Shown: one piece after another, positions 11,540 through 23,388 of the stretch
How positions within the stretch are numbered: position 1 is the stretch's first letter
How the letters are laid out: the number at the start of each line of letters is the position of its first letter
NCBI GenBank assembly: GCA_017607445.1
Contig: JAEVHH010000001.1
Location: forward strand, 6,076,001-6,140,000
Length of the DNA: 64,000 bases
Source: Histoplasma ohiense
Taxonomy: Eukaryota > Ascomycota > Eurotiomycetes > Onygenales > Ajellomycetaceae
Direction: 5' to 3'
Made by a program: the position numbers and the translations under genes
The notes under the pieces: generated by a model
Told to the model about the DNA's origin: nothing
Database searches by the model: none
Seen by the model: only the letters and a program-made list of their open reading frames with translations

Positions 11540-12300
11540 CACTGGAGTATATGCGGTTTGCTTCCCTGTGACCTGATCTCCTCCAACTCGAAATTTTTTG
11601 CAAGAGGAACAATGCCATTGGGATGGATTTTCTCAGCTTCGTCATCCGGACTATCTTTATTTGTTCTGCGCGCTGAGATTCCTTTAGATATGCGCGCTTC
11701 CCATCGCTCATCGGTCTGACTGGACCACTCCCAGCGGAATGACTCAAGTCCTAAGAGATTATGATAATGTGGCATTCTTTGCAAACACATTTGAGTGCAA
11801 GCATCAAAGAAACTTGAAAAATCGTACATATTGCGTGTGATTGTCCCATATGGTGACCCTGATACAACAATGGCGACTTTAAGCTCTCACACCTACGTTG
11901 GGCTATGGTTGAGCTTAACAGGCGGAGTCTTGAATCTTTTTGAGAGAGCATGGTTCGCGGCTGGTTATGTCGCATCCAGCTTACCATTAAATGATTTATT
12001 TAGAATACCTGAACACCCCATTCGGGTTGCGGAGGAATACCTAAATGTTCGTTCGGGGGCATCCGGGTGGAGGAGTTACCTCTGTTCACTCCGAGCTTTA
12101 GCCCCGTATCGACCTTCACGAACGCACCACGCGGCGACATACCAGTGGATAATTCTCTATTAACCGGTTCCTCCTCAATAACGTTACTTTTGAGGGCAAT
12201 AATGTGGTTATTTTGCCATTCAAACCATTGGTCTATCGCTTGTTCCAATGCCCTATATGGCCTATCGCAACACCCTCGAAGATAAAGGGCTACCTATATT
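11540..12300 (-). pseudogene. Possible remnant of an unidentified multi-exon gene
   Basis: Two minus-strand open segments look protein-like. One, about 12290-12010, contains ALEQAIDQWFEWQNNHIIAL and PPNEHLGIPPQPEWGVQ; the frame opens just after an acceptor-like AAATATAG. The other, about 11870-11540, contains VAIVVSGSPYGTITRNMYDF and SSFFDACTQMCLQRM. They can be joined only with a non-canonical GAG acceptor, after the donor GTATTC near 12010. No credible start exon was found upstream. The family is not recognised. It could be a degenerate gene or a real gene whose splicing I have wrong. Confidence 0.3.
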
Positions 12301-12703
12301 TACCAGTTTACTTTCATCGATTTTGAAAAATGGGAAGGCACTAAACTTGAAATCAACATCATTTTATTGAAATTCGAAGGTCAAGTTAGGCGGAGACACG
12401 AATTGAAGCTGTTCCGAATTTCCTATAGTGGGATGGAATGTTTTCAACGTTCGACAAAAGAGTGGAATACCAAAATTCAGAGAATCTACTTCGGCCATTG
12501 CACAATTGCGCACAGAATGATGTACAGCTGGATGACTTATCGCTTGTACTTGGACTGCAGAAAGCTGAGGAAAATCCGATACCTGCGGGAAACTTCACGG
12601 AACCAGTGCTGTTCAGCTGCAACAGTAATTGCAAGTCTATTTCATGTGTAAGTTAGGCTAACTACACATGGTAAATTACAAACACGGGGGAGATAATAAG
12701 GTT

Positions 12704-13633
12704 TTATTCCTTTAGCTTGAAAACATAAGAGGTGTCACGCTGCCCATGAAATGTCTCGACGAATTCTAATCCAGCGTCCTTGGTCCATTCGAGAAGTTCA
12801 GGCTCCTCCCATACCCGCAACGAAAACGTCACCCTATCGTTCTGAACCACCTCCTCTTCACCAGACTCCAGCTTGCGGATAACATGGAAGTTATGGTAGT
12901 GGGTCCTGATATTTCCCTCCACCTTTATATCGTCAAATGGAAACTTTTTATAAGTAATATTTGGGAATGTCTTGCTGGGGAACTCCCCCAACTGTTGCAA
13001 TGTCGACTGGGTCTTCGGAGCCACTGGTTCCTGGGAGATAGACCTATTCGAGATGAAAGCATTCATAATGGGGAAGTATACACGGCCCGAGCCAGGGCGC
13101 AGAAGCAAGGCTGCCTGAGCAAAGAATCGTTGCGGCTCCTCAGGCCCGGTGAGATGGCTGATGCTACCGGCCGCAAAGACAAGGAGGTCAATTCCTCCAG
13201 CATAGTTCTCGAGAGCTGGTAATGATGCCACAGTCGTGGCGTTGCCTAAAGACCACACGACTTTTCCCACCCGAGCCATGCTGGCAAGTGTCGCCTGCGA
13301 TTTCTCTGCGCGGTCCAGCATTGCTTGTTCCGTATCCACACCGATAAAGTGGACATTCGAAAGATCGAGTTCATCGCGTTCGCCAGCATTGGCGAGATCA
13401 ATGAGGATACGGCCGGTGCCAGTCCCGACGTCCAGGACGGCGAAGGGAGCTTCAGCGGAAGGTTTTGGGGAGCGTGAAGAAAGCTGCTCCTTGAAGACTG
13501 GCGGATAGGAGGGTACACCGTCTTTGAGATCTAGCGTCTTGCCATTCTCTTCGGCCCATATGTCATAGTAATCGGCATTGTAGGCTGAATCATAGAAGGT
13601 GCTCTTTCGCGCTTGGGTGCCGTTGGACGTCAT
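12704..13633 (-). CDS. Class I SAM-dependent methyltransferase
   Basis: Single-exon gene for a 309-residue Rossmann-type methyltransferase that transfers a methyl group from S-adenosylmethionine. The SAM-binding motif I is VLDVGTGTGR (residues 66-75), followed by an acidic strand end (HFIGVDTEQAMLDRAEKS, post-I) and the motif II-like segment GGIDLLVFAAGSISHLTGPE. The C-terminal half carries RVWEEPELLEWTKDAGLEF and ends TSYVFKLKE, the usual end of stand-alone enzymes of this type. I start it at the internal Met at 13633 (MTSNGTQARKSTFYDSAYNA); an in-frame Met at 13660 adds nine residues. It is the leftmost candidate member of the metabolite cluster, 1.4 kb from the MFS gene. Membership is inferred from position only, and the acceptor substrate is unknown. 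Confidence 0.85.
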   Translation of the reverse strand: MTSNGTQARKSTFYDSAYNADYYDIWAEENGKTLDLKDGVPSYPPVFKEQLSSRSPKPSAEAPFAVLDVGTGTGRILIDLANAGERDELDLSNVHFIGVDTEQAMLDRAEKSQATLASMARVGKVVWSLGNATTVASLPALENYAGGIDLLVFAAGSISHLTGPEEPQRFFAQAALLLRPGSGRVYFPIMNAFISNRSISQEPVAPKTQSTLQQLGEFPSKTFPNITYKKFPFDDIKVEGNIRTHYHNFHVIRKLESGEEEVVQNDRVTFSLRVWEEPELLEWTKDAGLEFVETFHGQRDTSYVFKLKE

Positions 13634-15007
13634 TTTGGAGATGAGGGAAGAGTTTCTCAAAGCAATGAATATATTATGGAACTATGGAAACGAATACTTC
13701 GACGGAATCTGACATGGAGTCTTCACTTCAAACGTTTGATGTATATATATATATATTTATATTTACATAGACAGCCTACCCCTCACTAGGTACTCATACT
13801 CTCTGATAATTACACCACGCCCGCGACTAGTCGCACTGTCCGCTAATCAGTCAAGCCTTGCGAAGTCATATTTGTAATGTAAAATACTAGCAAATTCCAG
13901 AGTTTATGATCTGCTCCATCCTGATATCGGGGCCAAAACAGTTGGTATAGATCATTGTCTGCAGAATTTGCGCTTTCATAAATTCCAACATTATACTGCG
14001 CTGAATATAGGCTGCTCACATGTTTATCTTCATCTATAATATTTTATTCTTGGAACGGTTGGCTGCCGCAAGATATCACCCACATCTATTCATTCAAAGA
14101 AAATGGAGTATTGAGTTGAGCAAATAGTGGTATTTCTCCGGGTAAGAACATGTACGCGCAATTCCTAATTCTGAAATCAAAAAATATCAAGTATCAGTGT
14201 GATCAGCCAGAGAAGCTGTGCAGCTTTACGCAGTGCAGGTAGCAGCAGTCCAGCCGTCCTCAATTTGATGGCATTTTTTTCTACCCCGCTCAGACTCAAA
14301 TTTCAGCGGTTTGCAAAAAGGAACAGGTTCTATTGTTGCACTTCGACCACAGCTGCATATCTACCTAAAAAATAAGTAGCTAGGCCGTTCTTCAATGCTC
14401 ACTCGGACGGGGATGCGCGGCAAATATTATTATTATTATTATTATTATTTTTTTTTCAGAGCTACACCAGCGCACAATTCTGCAGCGTGATGAGCGGGGT
14501 TCAACGGATTATGCTGTGCTCGGTATTTTTTCTTGATTATTTTCGCAAAATAAGGATATCCCTGGGGGAGCTAGTTACTGCAGGCTGCATTTTCAGATAT
14601 GTGGATGTCGTGCGGCATATTGTACTGTGTACCCTTGATCGAAACTAGATATTCGCATGCAGGCAGCCCAAAACGACTCGAGATGTTTTGGACATGCGTG
14701 CGCATTTCTTCAGTGAGAAATGCCTTAATCTTAGACTAATGGAAACTCTGTTTTGGTGGAACACCAAGATATGGCAGCGGTGATGAGTGTTGAGCGAGGG
14801 TACAGGTTGTCTGATCATAGGAATGAAACATTATAATCTCTAAGCCAATGATGATATTTATACGGAATTCTGGAGTAGTGTTGTATCTGGTCCATAGAAT
14901 TAATGACCTTCTAGTGAAAGCCCACAGGACAAGGAAAGGCGGAATTAACCGAGAATATGGGGAATACAAATTGTACAATCTGCAAAGAAAACATTTGAAC
15001 TGAAATA
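13634..15007. other. Intergenic with ATT microsatellite
   Basis: About 1.4 kb between the methyltransferase start and the MFS stop. It holds a TA tract at 13741-13766 and an (ATT)n microsatellite followed by a T-run at about 14424-14457. A 91-codon minus-strand frame at 14736-15011 overlaps the MFS 3' exon and has no domain. No gene was recognised. Confidence 0.5.
13741..13766 (-). promoter_or_regulatory. TA-rich core-promoter-like tract upstream of the methyltransferase
   Basis: An alternating TA run lies 108-133 bases upstream of the methyltransferase ATG. It could serve as a TATA region or be only a TA microsatellite. Confidence 0.3.
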
Positions 15008-16791
15008 TCACTTTTTGTGTCCCAGGCGGGGTAATTTGACAGGAATAGCGAGCAGAAGCACAATGATCCCCCAGATGACGCTTGACAAGAAAGTTAAACG
15101 AAGTGCCGTTTCATATGCATTGACAACTATTTTCGATACTCGTTAGTGGTCTATCCAATGAGCCCTAGGGCGCGGATTGTTGGAAGAGAAAACGTACCCT
15201 GCGATTGATGGATTGGGTCCAATTGAGCTATCTCTTTAATTGACTTTCGGACGCGGAGTATTATATCCGCCTTATTAGGGCCGGTAACAGTTTGGTATAG
15301 AAGTGCGCCCAGCGCATTTTGGAAGACCAAGCTGCTAATTGCAACTCCCATCACCCACCCTAGAGAACGAAGAAGGGAGAGGGTGGTGGTGATGACTGCC
15401 TGATCATCCTGGGCGCTGGTCGACAAAACTCCCATCATTGTTGGTGGGTACAATGCGCCCTGACTAAAGGCTGCCATTGCAATAACGACCACGGAAACCC
15501 AATCTGGAGCGTTGACGCCGAGAATCCCCGAGCAGGCAGAGCTGCCAATTAACCAAAATATTCCTAGAAGGAGGATTGGCTTTAGCTGTCTCGTTTTCGC
15601 CATAAAAATACCGGTCAAGAGGCTAGAGATCATGAGCCCAACTGATGCGGGAAGAAGACGGAACCCCGAGCTAGTTGCAGATTCTAACTTTACAGCCTGA
15701 AAGAAAAGAGGTGCGTTGAACAATATTGTGTTAATAGAGATACCAGCAAAGAAATTCCCGAGTATTAGATTCGCATGAGGCGCCGTTGTTAGAAGCGGCA
15801 ACGGGATCGCAGGGTTGGGCGACGACCGTTCAGCTTTAACGAAGGGAACTGAAACTAGACAAAATACGATCAATGAGGAGACAACAATCGGGTGACTCCA
15901 GGGGAAAACATTCCCGCCTAAATTCAGCCCTAGCATGAGTGCGGTGACGCCAAGGACCAGGAAAAAAGAGCCAGTGATATCTATCGTTCCAAGTGCTTGT
16001 CGGATGTTAATGTTGTGCTGGCGCGCCAACTGGGGACCCAGATTCGAAGGAAGGGTAAAATATGCAGCAGCGAATAGTGCACAAAGCATTGGTAGTTGTA
16101 CTCCAAAGGCAGCTCTCCAACCGAGGGAATCGACTATGACCCCCCCAAAGGCCAGTCCAAGACAGTTCCCAAGGCCGTATGCAAGACTCAGGTACGACTG
16201 ATACATCCCCCTGTGTTCAATATAGATCAAATCCGAACAGATAATGGACCCCAAGGCGATGATTCCACTCGCACCCACGCCGCAAAGTAGCCGTGCGGAA
16301 AGGAAGCTGCCGAAGCTCCATGCTGTCCCGCACCATATCGTGGATATGAAGAATATCGCAATGGAAACGAGGTAAGGCACGCGTCTGCCAAAAATATCGG
16401 ATATCTGGCCGATGATCGGTTGAAACACGGTACATGTCAAGAGGAATCCCGTTGATAGCCATGAAGCTGAGTTGGCAACATGGAAATGCGACGAGATTAC
16501 GGGATGGATAGATTCTAACAGAGAGCCATCGAAGAAGGACAAGACGATGGAAAGGAGGATGCTTCCAAAAACCACCCAAAACTTTGAGGGTGTAATGTCG
16601 ATGAAATGAGTGGCGTGTGCATTGTCGTCGTCACAGATGCTCGCTTTGGTATCGCTTTTTTGTTCACAATGACCGCCAGCACCTGGTAACTCCCCATTAC
16701 ATGAGCAAGGGGAGGGGTGAGCAGGAATATTTTGTCTGATCAAGGGAGTTGTTTCATTCTGGTCGTTCCTCTGGGAGCCCTGAACAGACAT
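15008..16791 (-). CDS. MFS multidrug/metabolite exporter, 2 exons
   Basis: Plasma-membrane major facilitator, probably a proton-driven drug or metabolite efflux pump. Exons 16791-15198 and 15126-15008 encode about 570 residues. A hydrophilic N-terminus (MSVQGSQRNDQNETTPLIRQ) precedes many hydrophobic helices; the count fits the 14-helix DHA2 class. The loop 2-3 motif A is GQISDIFGRRVPYL. Other features are GVGASGIIALGSIICSDLIY and YGLGNCLGLAFGGVIVDSLG (helix 5 region). Without splicing the frame stops after a non-hydrophobic tail. The intron (donor GTACGT at 15197, acceptor AAAATAG) restores a last helix (LTFLSSVIWGIIVLLLAIPV) and a basic end (LPRLGHKK). An upstream in-frame ATG at 16938 is less likely. 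Its place between the methyltransferase and monooxygenase genes suggests export of the cluster product. Confidence 0.88.
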
Positions 16792-17444
16792 TATCGTGTC
16801 GCGTCCGTAATATTTGGTCAGGGTACAGACGGACAACCCAGAGAGCTTCAATGTCTCCCTTCCTTTATCCTTGAGATACCAAAGATAAATAGCAAGAGAC
16901 TGAATGGCGAAGATGGGAGAATGATGATGCAGACACAAACTTGTCCATCATGGCCGCGCGGTGTTTTCACAAGATTTCCAAAACATTCTTTAATTTTGGG
17001 GAACATCGAGCTTGCTGCCTTCGGAAAATTGTTGCCATTCTTATTGAAGCCGGATCCACTCGAAACACCAATCTTGGAGGATTTCAGTCGCTCCTGGACA
17101 GGGGCTGACTGGCACCCAAAATTGGGATTTCGCCATGGTGGAGCTCTCCATTGTGGCATGCATTCACGCATCCACACCAGAGGATCGACTTCATAGCTGA
17201 ACTGGTTCCACAAAGTTGGAACATACTACAGCATAGTACAAACTGGCCCACCAATCAAGGACGGAACTTGTATATCCCTCGAATATGCGGTGTCCGATTC
17301 GACACCTTGAAGGGTGGCCGTTGATAGAAAGAGTTGATTAGTTAACTAGTTAGGGTTATGATTTTGATTACTAAGCTCCGCCATGAACTAGCCCTAACTA
17401 AGAAGTTGAGATCGCTTTTCCTTCAACGCCATTGCACAAACAAC
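16792..17444. other. Intergenic spacer (MFS promoter side)
   Basis: About 650 bases between the MFS start and the stop of the FAD monooxygenase; both genes are on the minus strand. Open frames here are shadows or lack domains. It should hold the MFS promoter. Confidence 0.45.
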
Positions 17445-19512
17445 CTACACAACCGTCCGTAAGCATCTTTTCAAATAGTTGCTGATCTTTTGCGTGTCGT
17501 CCAGCCTTGAAATGGTTCCCACAACCCCGTCTGGTCGAACCACAGTGATGGCACCCAACTTCATATCAACGCCATAAGCAGCATATCCTTCTGGAGCAAG
17601 ATAATGCACCCGCATTTCAGCTTCCTGTTTGACAACAGGCGGTATATCCGTCCACTCAAAAGAAAGAGAGTCAAATGGCGTGAAAAGCACTAGTTCTACC
17701 GTCTTTGGAACAAACGAGGGCAATACATCTTGACAGATCTTGTTAAGCGAAGACGCAGATATCCCCTCCGAAGCTTTGGTGAGATCGTCAGATGCGAAGA
17801 CAAGTATGCGGAAGCGTCCATCCGAGGGGAACTCGTCCTGCGAATGTCTGATATCACCATCTGCAAACCTCGTGATCATTGTGTCTCCAAGTCGGCGCCC
17901 TTCCCTCAGAACTCCGTTGATGAAGTTGGAACTGTTTATCAGCCCTTCTGAGGTTCCAGTCTTCTCATCGACCAGGTATCCTTCATCGTATTCAATGACA
18001 CCAACCATGAAAGCGTGCAACTCCTGCTCTAGAAAATTTTGTGACTGGACATCATCTTCAGCCTTAATCATATATCGAGTCTCATACCAGTCTCTGTCAT
18101 TGTCGACAAGGGTCTTAGCATTTTTCAGGCGGTCATAGGAGAACGTGTCAAAAAATTTCTCTGGCTCTGGTGTGAGCCCGTTGATTGCATATATGAGCTT
18201 CCACGATAGATCGTAGCTATCCATCAGCCCAACGTTCATTCCCTGGCCCATGGCGGGAGAGTGGGTATGGCAAGCTGATATACATTTTTAGCGCTTTCTC
18301 TCGTACTCTCACCAGGGGCTACTTCGAAAGTTTTACTAACCGTCTCCGACGAGGAAAACGCGTGAATTTCCGGCTTCGTCTTTCTCAACGAAACGTTCAG
18401 CGACGCGCCTCCCAACTTGATATGCTGTCCACCACTCAATGTCCTGCTTGGGTCGGATGTAATATGGGTGGAAAAGGTCTCTGGCACGCTGCAAAATGAG
18501 CTCAGGGGTAATCTTGGCTCTTCTAGCCCGCTGGGATTCTTCTGTGTTGAGCACAACTGCGGTGTTCTTTTGCTCAATAGGGTCGTCTTCAGCGAATGGC
18601 ACGTATAGCCGGGTCAGGTATTCTCCATCATTCCTCTTTTCGCGAGGAATTATTGAAACTATGCGATTGGTAGAGGTTAAATGAACCGGTCTACGAATAT
18701 CTGGGAAATCACTGTCAACCACCATGTCGATAGCGCCCCAAATATCGCCAATAGAGCCTCCAACCTGATTTATACCCATCGCCCTTCTTACCACTGAATG
18801 TGCGCCATCAGCCCCAATCAGGTACTTCGCTCTAACCGTGCGCATTTCGCCATTCAGTTGCATCGTTGCCTTCACAGGAAAATCAGACCCTGCACCATTC
18901 TCAATCTTGACATCCACAACCTGGCAGTTCCAAACGACCCCTCTCTTTGAATATTTTCTGAGATCATCATGGAGGATTCGTTCAATCCTCCCTTGTGACA
19001 TCAAAACCATAGCCGGTTGATATCTTCCCTTCAGCTGGTTGGTGAACTGCGAAAACTGCCGAATGAAGCCAGTGGGGGCGCTGGCATCCTTGATCCATCT
19101 AGTGAATTCGTAGGCGCGAAGACCTTGGCTCCAGAGCTCATCGGCTATATCCAAGCTCTTGAAAACCTCCAAGGTCCGTTGCATCATGGCATCGGCATGT
19201 CCAACTTTGAGTGGTGACGGACTGGAATCGATGCATAAGCGGGAGGAGTCTGGCAACCCGTAACGTGCGAGCAAAAGGTTGAGTAGAAGGCCCGCGGGTC
19301 CCGCCTGAGAGCAATGTTAATGAAATGAATTTGTCTTGATGCAATCGCACGCCGTCGGATTTGCTACATACACCAACAATGACTACTTCAAATACCTCCG
19401 TATCATCTTGCGAAATAGTGGGTAGAGGAGTCTGACGAGGAAGCGGCTTAGCAATTGTATGATTGGTTGTCTCTTGCTGCTTGAGAGATTCTTCTTCCGT
19501 GAAGGACTTCAT
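17445..19512 (-). CDS. FAD-dependent monooxygenase, phenol 2-hydroxylase type, 3 exons
   Basis: Class A flavoprotein that hydroxylates aromatic rings using NADPH and O2. Exons 19512-19372, 19304-18341 and 18274-17445 encode 644 residues, normal for the phenol hydroxylase family (about 650). The FAD motif VIVG|AGPAG straddles intron 1 (donor GTATGT). CIDSSPSPLKVGHADAMMQR follows, then the DG-type motif YLIGADGAHSVVRRAMG. The second FAD motif is built across intron 2: VGDA joined to CHTHSPAMGQGMNVGLMDSY (about residue 365-390), the family signature. The C-terminal domain has the thioredoxin-like dimerisation fold of phenol hydroxylases (DGRFRILVFASDDL). Splice sites are canonical (introns 67 and 66 nt) and every join is in frame. 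The position within the cluster suggests ring hydroxylation during product tailoring; the substrate is unknown. Confidence 0.92.
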
Positions 19513-20471
19513 CTTTCGTGTCTAATTCAATATGTTTATCAAGGGCAAGGAGAACTGGATATTACTCCAAAATATCGGTTTCTCACCACCTATCCTAGCT
19601 TGTATGGGGTATCGACTGGGGATGACGCCTGGTCGAAAGAAACAGTGAAAATAAAAACCTCTGGAATACAAAGCCACTTGGCTCGGCGTAGTTGTGACTT
19701 AAAAGCCGTTGTTTTCTACACTGATCAGCAGCTCCTAGTTATTATGTATGCAAGAGATATCAGGATGGGGCTCGCACCATATCTACGGACTATAGATAAA
19801 GGGAATTACCCGACTCCTGGCGGAGATGCTCTCGATCAGCACATTATGCGCCGTTGACCATCAGCTGGATATTCAGTTATTTCATGTGGCATTATGTTGA
19901 CCCCAAAGAATGACATTCCAGGTGCTTCGTGGGCCAGCGTACCCCAAACCCCGCACCGAAGGCACACATGCATTTCAGGCGCAATTTTGGTGTTTTTGTC
20001 AGATGTGATTAGTTACATGTACGTGTCAACCTGTGCGTCATTTTGAAGAACACATCTGTCAACAATGACAGGGGCATTACTCGCGAATGCGCCGAGTCGC
20101 TCCTGGGCAGAGTTGGCTTTTTTCCAGCTCTTTTCCCGAGCTCAGGGTCCAAGCACCTCATTGGCGCTTCAAAATTTGCATTGTGGCTGGATGACGAAGA
20201 ATGCAGATGCTGAAAAAAAAACAAAAGAAAAAAAAAAAAGACAAGAAGCCAGGATTGGTCTCATCGCCAGGCCAGATTGATCTGATCGTGGTACAACATT
20301 CGTTCTCTTCCCCCAAAGCCGAAGCGGGCTTGCTCGGTAAATTTCCTGTTTCGTGAACTCGCCCGAAGAAGGTTTTTATTCCTACAACTTAGCTCTAGGA
20401 GCAGAAAGTGCCCAGCTTGAATTTGAGGAATTGAATGCTACATAGATGTACATGTACAGACGTTACATTGT
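19513..20471. other. Intergenic spacer upstream of the FAD monooxygenase
   Basis: About 960 bases with an A-rich purine run near 20212-20240. No coding segment has a recognisable domain. It should hold the monooxygenase promoter and the 3' flank of the sulfotransferase-like gene. Confidence 0.45.
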
Positions 20472-21361
20472 TCAGGCAGCCCACAACCATACCCCAGCTG
20501 AAATTGCAACAGCTGGTATCAAATACGTGCCGACTAACTTGGCCGAGCCCCATACAGTATTCCACAATTCTGCTTCCACGTTGGCGTTAAACATATCGGC
20601 GGAATTTGTTTTGGGAAACGAACCATCCGGGACAGGAACTCCTAGAAATTCACAAAGCGGCTCCCAGCCGTCGCCAAAATTAAAGTCGAGCAGCTGGTCC
20701 TTAGGAATCGTACTCCTGACTTTTTCATAGTGATCGATATAGGCCTGGCGGCATCTTTCTCCATAATCGTTGTTGCAAAGTACCTTAAATGACGTTTCCA
20801 TCATCACAACGATCGGGCGCGTCATATCGGAATCAAGGAATTTCAGGGCCTGCGTGTGCCATCGCTGGATATACGGGAAAATCGTTTTATGCATCGAGTC
20901 CATCCAGGAGTCGACGCTTCGATTAGTGAGGATGATTTTGGCGTCTGGATATGCCTGGTGAAGATCTTTCCAGAAGAGACAACAGGGCATGTCGAGGCAG
21001 GCATCGTATTCACCCAAGAGGCGGTCGAATTCCTCTCGACCATAGGGCCGGCCTTTGTTCAAGAAATTGCAGTTCATTGCTTCGGTCCAGAGTGTGAAAT
21101 ACCGTTTCGGATCTTCCATCTGCTCGGTCAAATGGCAGGTTGTGAAGCCCAGCTGGCGAAGAGCTATATTCATCGCTATTGAAGAACATCAGTATTCAAA
21201 TCCCATAGATCCCTAGCTTGGAATAAGGAAATTATTGAGTCGTAGCGAACCCCTTATCAATGGAAGAGCTTACACATCGTTCCTGTCCTGCATAGCCCCG
21301 CAACAATGACCTTCATAGGCCGTTTCCTCTTGTTTTGTTCTTTGTCAATTAGCCTCGACAT
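20472..21361 (-). CDS. Sulfotransferase-like P-loop protein (Sulfotransfer_4 type), 2 exons
   Basis: Exons 21361-21274 and 21175-20472 encode 263 residues. The start exon gives MSRLIDKEQNKRKRPMKVIV and the P-loop-like motif AGLCRTGT|MSMNIALRQL across the intron (donor GTAAGC, acceptor CAATAG). Later motifs are YDACLDMPCCLFWKDLHQAY, AKIILTNRSVDSWMDSM (the 3'-phosphate-binding-like segment) and FGDGWEPLCEFLGVPVPD. The C-terminus ends in a hydrophobic helix (GTYLIPAVAISAGVWLW), suggesting membrane association. This family is common in fungal metabolite clusters, where automatic annotation often mislabels it 'NAD-dependent epimerase/dehydratase'. Real sulfotransferase activity is unproven for most members. 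The unspliced frame begins at MNIALRQL and lacks the P-loop, so the two-exon model is preferred. Confidence 0.85.
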
Positions 21362-22148
21362 TTTCGCGGCAAAGTTCTGAGGGTGGAATTCAAAAGGATA
21401 TGCTGGTTTTCTTCGGAATACTAATCAGGAGCGAAGCATTTACATTGTAACATATACCCTTCCCGGGCCTGGCAGTCATTCTCGCATCCCGCAGGTTTAG
21501 GTTTCGTCAACCTCCTCGCAGCTCCGACCCGATTTGGAAAATTTTTGTTTGTGCCACGGTGCGGGCCCAAAATTGGGGTGCTGAAAATCAGGTCTTTTTT
21601 CATGCAGACATCCGCCGCAGGTTACGGACTATTACGTTGTCGAATTCCAAGAAATGGTGCAGAACAACACTTGAGCAGCGGGCAGGGTGGATGACAGCGC
21701 AGGAATCTGTACACTGTCGATCCGACACCAGATTCTCATTGGAACTTCTCAGTGAGCTTGGACGACCAGCCAGCCACCAGGTTTCATTGAATGACCAGCG
21801 AACGACAACGGAATTCGCAAACGTCCATTCCCAGCACATACAATAAATAAATGACAAGTCAATACAATAGTTGCACCGCATATAAAAATTTGGCGGTCTG
21901 AATGCCTTCTATTATGGGAAGAATGGATGAAATGTTCGTGCAGAAGAGGTGGAGAATCGGACCATTAGGCTGTATAAGCCGTTTTAATCCCGACTGAATA
22001 CTTAGTTAAAGCTAAGCCGATAGGCTGAGATAATTCGGCTCCAGGTCCAAATGACCAGCCAGCCAATGAACTAACATCTTCCCGAGATGGGCGCTTCTCG
22101 AACACATTTCCATTGTCCATCTCCTGCAGGTTCCAGTTTCCAGCCTCA
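21362..22148. other. Intergenic spacer between sulfotransferase-like and NmrA genes
   Basis: About 790 bases separating two minus-strand genes. Open frames at 21421-21881 have no domain. A minus-strand frame that continues at 21965-22225 is an out-of-frame extension past the NmrA stop. No gene was recognised. Confidence 0.45.
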
Positions 22149-23388
22149 TCATGTAGAAGCTCCTTGAGCGGTAAACCGCCGCTTGAACCATTCTTCAGCA
22201 GTGATAAGCTGGATCTCCTGGCCATCTTGGCCTCTGGCCCGAGCTCCGGCCGCCTTCAGCTGCGCCGCTGTATCAGATTCAGTTGCTTTCTCACCAAAAT
22301 ATCGTCCACCAGTTATTTGCGTGAACGCAAACATCAATTTCACATCTTGGAGCTCATGAATTCCATGCGTATCGAATGCCTCCCAGGATGGCAGGAGAGG
22401 ATCAAAGCGAGATTGCTTTCCGGTCACTAGAATTGTGTCAATACCCTGCACCTGCTTATTACCCATCTCGTTCTTGTGCATGGGCCAAATACGAGTTTCT
22501 GCACATACCTTGCTGGAATGCTCCAACCAACTCGCTGAAGCTTCGAATGTCGCTCACTCCATGGACAACATGGCCATTCCACTTCTCGGGCTCCAAAAAT
22601 AGACCCTGGATTATGTCGCCGTAATCGTCGGTCATGCTGAGCCATGGCACGTCCTCCTTCCCTCCCCACATTGGAACCCTAAATGTGAGGAACCCTTCCG
22701 GATCAGGGAAGTGCGGGAAGCCACCAAAAATTGGCGCGACTTCCTTGGCCAGGAAGTTCTCCAAGTACCACCCCGCACAGATAAATGCAGCAGAGGAAAA
22801 TTTTCCAATTGAGCGAATGTACTTTTCGATTTTGTTTTTCACTGACCGTCACACAGCATCAATCAGTGGTGAGCGAGAAAAAAGCCAATCTACGGGTGGC
22901 TTACTGTTCATGGCATTCATTTGGACCCTGCCTCCGGTCAACTCCGTGCAGGCAGGACCGGAGCTGAAGACGATGTGCTGGACGCCAGCCTCAACGGCAC
23001 TGTCGATAATGATTTTTCCCAGATCAAATTCGGTGGGAGCCGTTGGATCGGTGAAAATCTGATTAAGTCTTTAAGTGTTTGACCACGTGAGGAAATAAAA
23101 TAGAAAGATACGAATGTCTAGATAGAGAGTTACCTTATCATCCGAGTTAATATTCACAAACGCTCCCCAGGCCCCTCTAAATGCCTCGACCATTTCAGCG
23201 GGATTGAAACCATCAGCCTTAACGACCTCGGCACCAAGATCAACCAAAGCTTTGCTTCTCTCTGATTCAGGATTGCGAGTAATACCACGAACTTGGAAAC
23301 TTCCCTTGTTTCCGAGGAGGGATTTAGCAACAGAGCCCCCTTGGTTGCCTGTAGCACCGAATACCGCTACGATTTTGGGGGAAGCCAT
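22149..23388 (-). CDS. NmrA-like NAD(P)-binding protein, 4 exons
   Basis: Atypical short-chain dehydrogenase fold; NmrA-like proteins act either as redox-sensing regulators or as reductases. Exons 23388-23134, 23058-22905, 22841-22509 and 22426-22149 give about 339 residues. The N-terminal motif is VAVFGATGNQGGSVAKSLL, followed by RGITRNPESERSKALVDLGA and the ADGFNPAEMVEAFRGAWGAF strand. Exon 2 adds IIIDSAVEAGVQHIVFSSG; exon 3 adds CAGWYLENF, PMWGGKEDVPWLSMTDDYGD and FLEPEKWNGHVVHGVSD; exon 4 ends TAEEWFKRRFTAQGAST. Donors GTAACT, GTAAGC and GTATGT and their acceptors keep the frame throughout. The exon 2/3 join puts Met where homologues usually have Thr, so that junction is the least certain. 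It is divergent from the A-T-R gene with 481 bases between starts, which suggests shared control. Confidence 0.85.

Noticed and set aside
13236..13508. Plus- and minus-strand frames overlapping the methyltransferase
   Set aside because: They are shadows of the methyltransferase frame and have no domain.
14736..15011. 91-codon frame as a separate small gene
   Set aside because: It overlaps the final MFS exon, whose frame and splice site are better supported.
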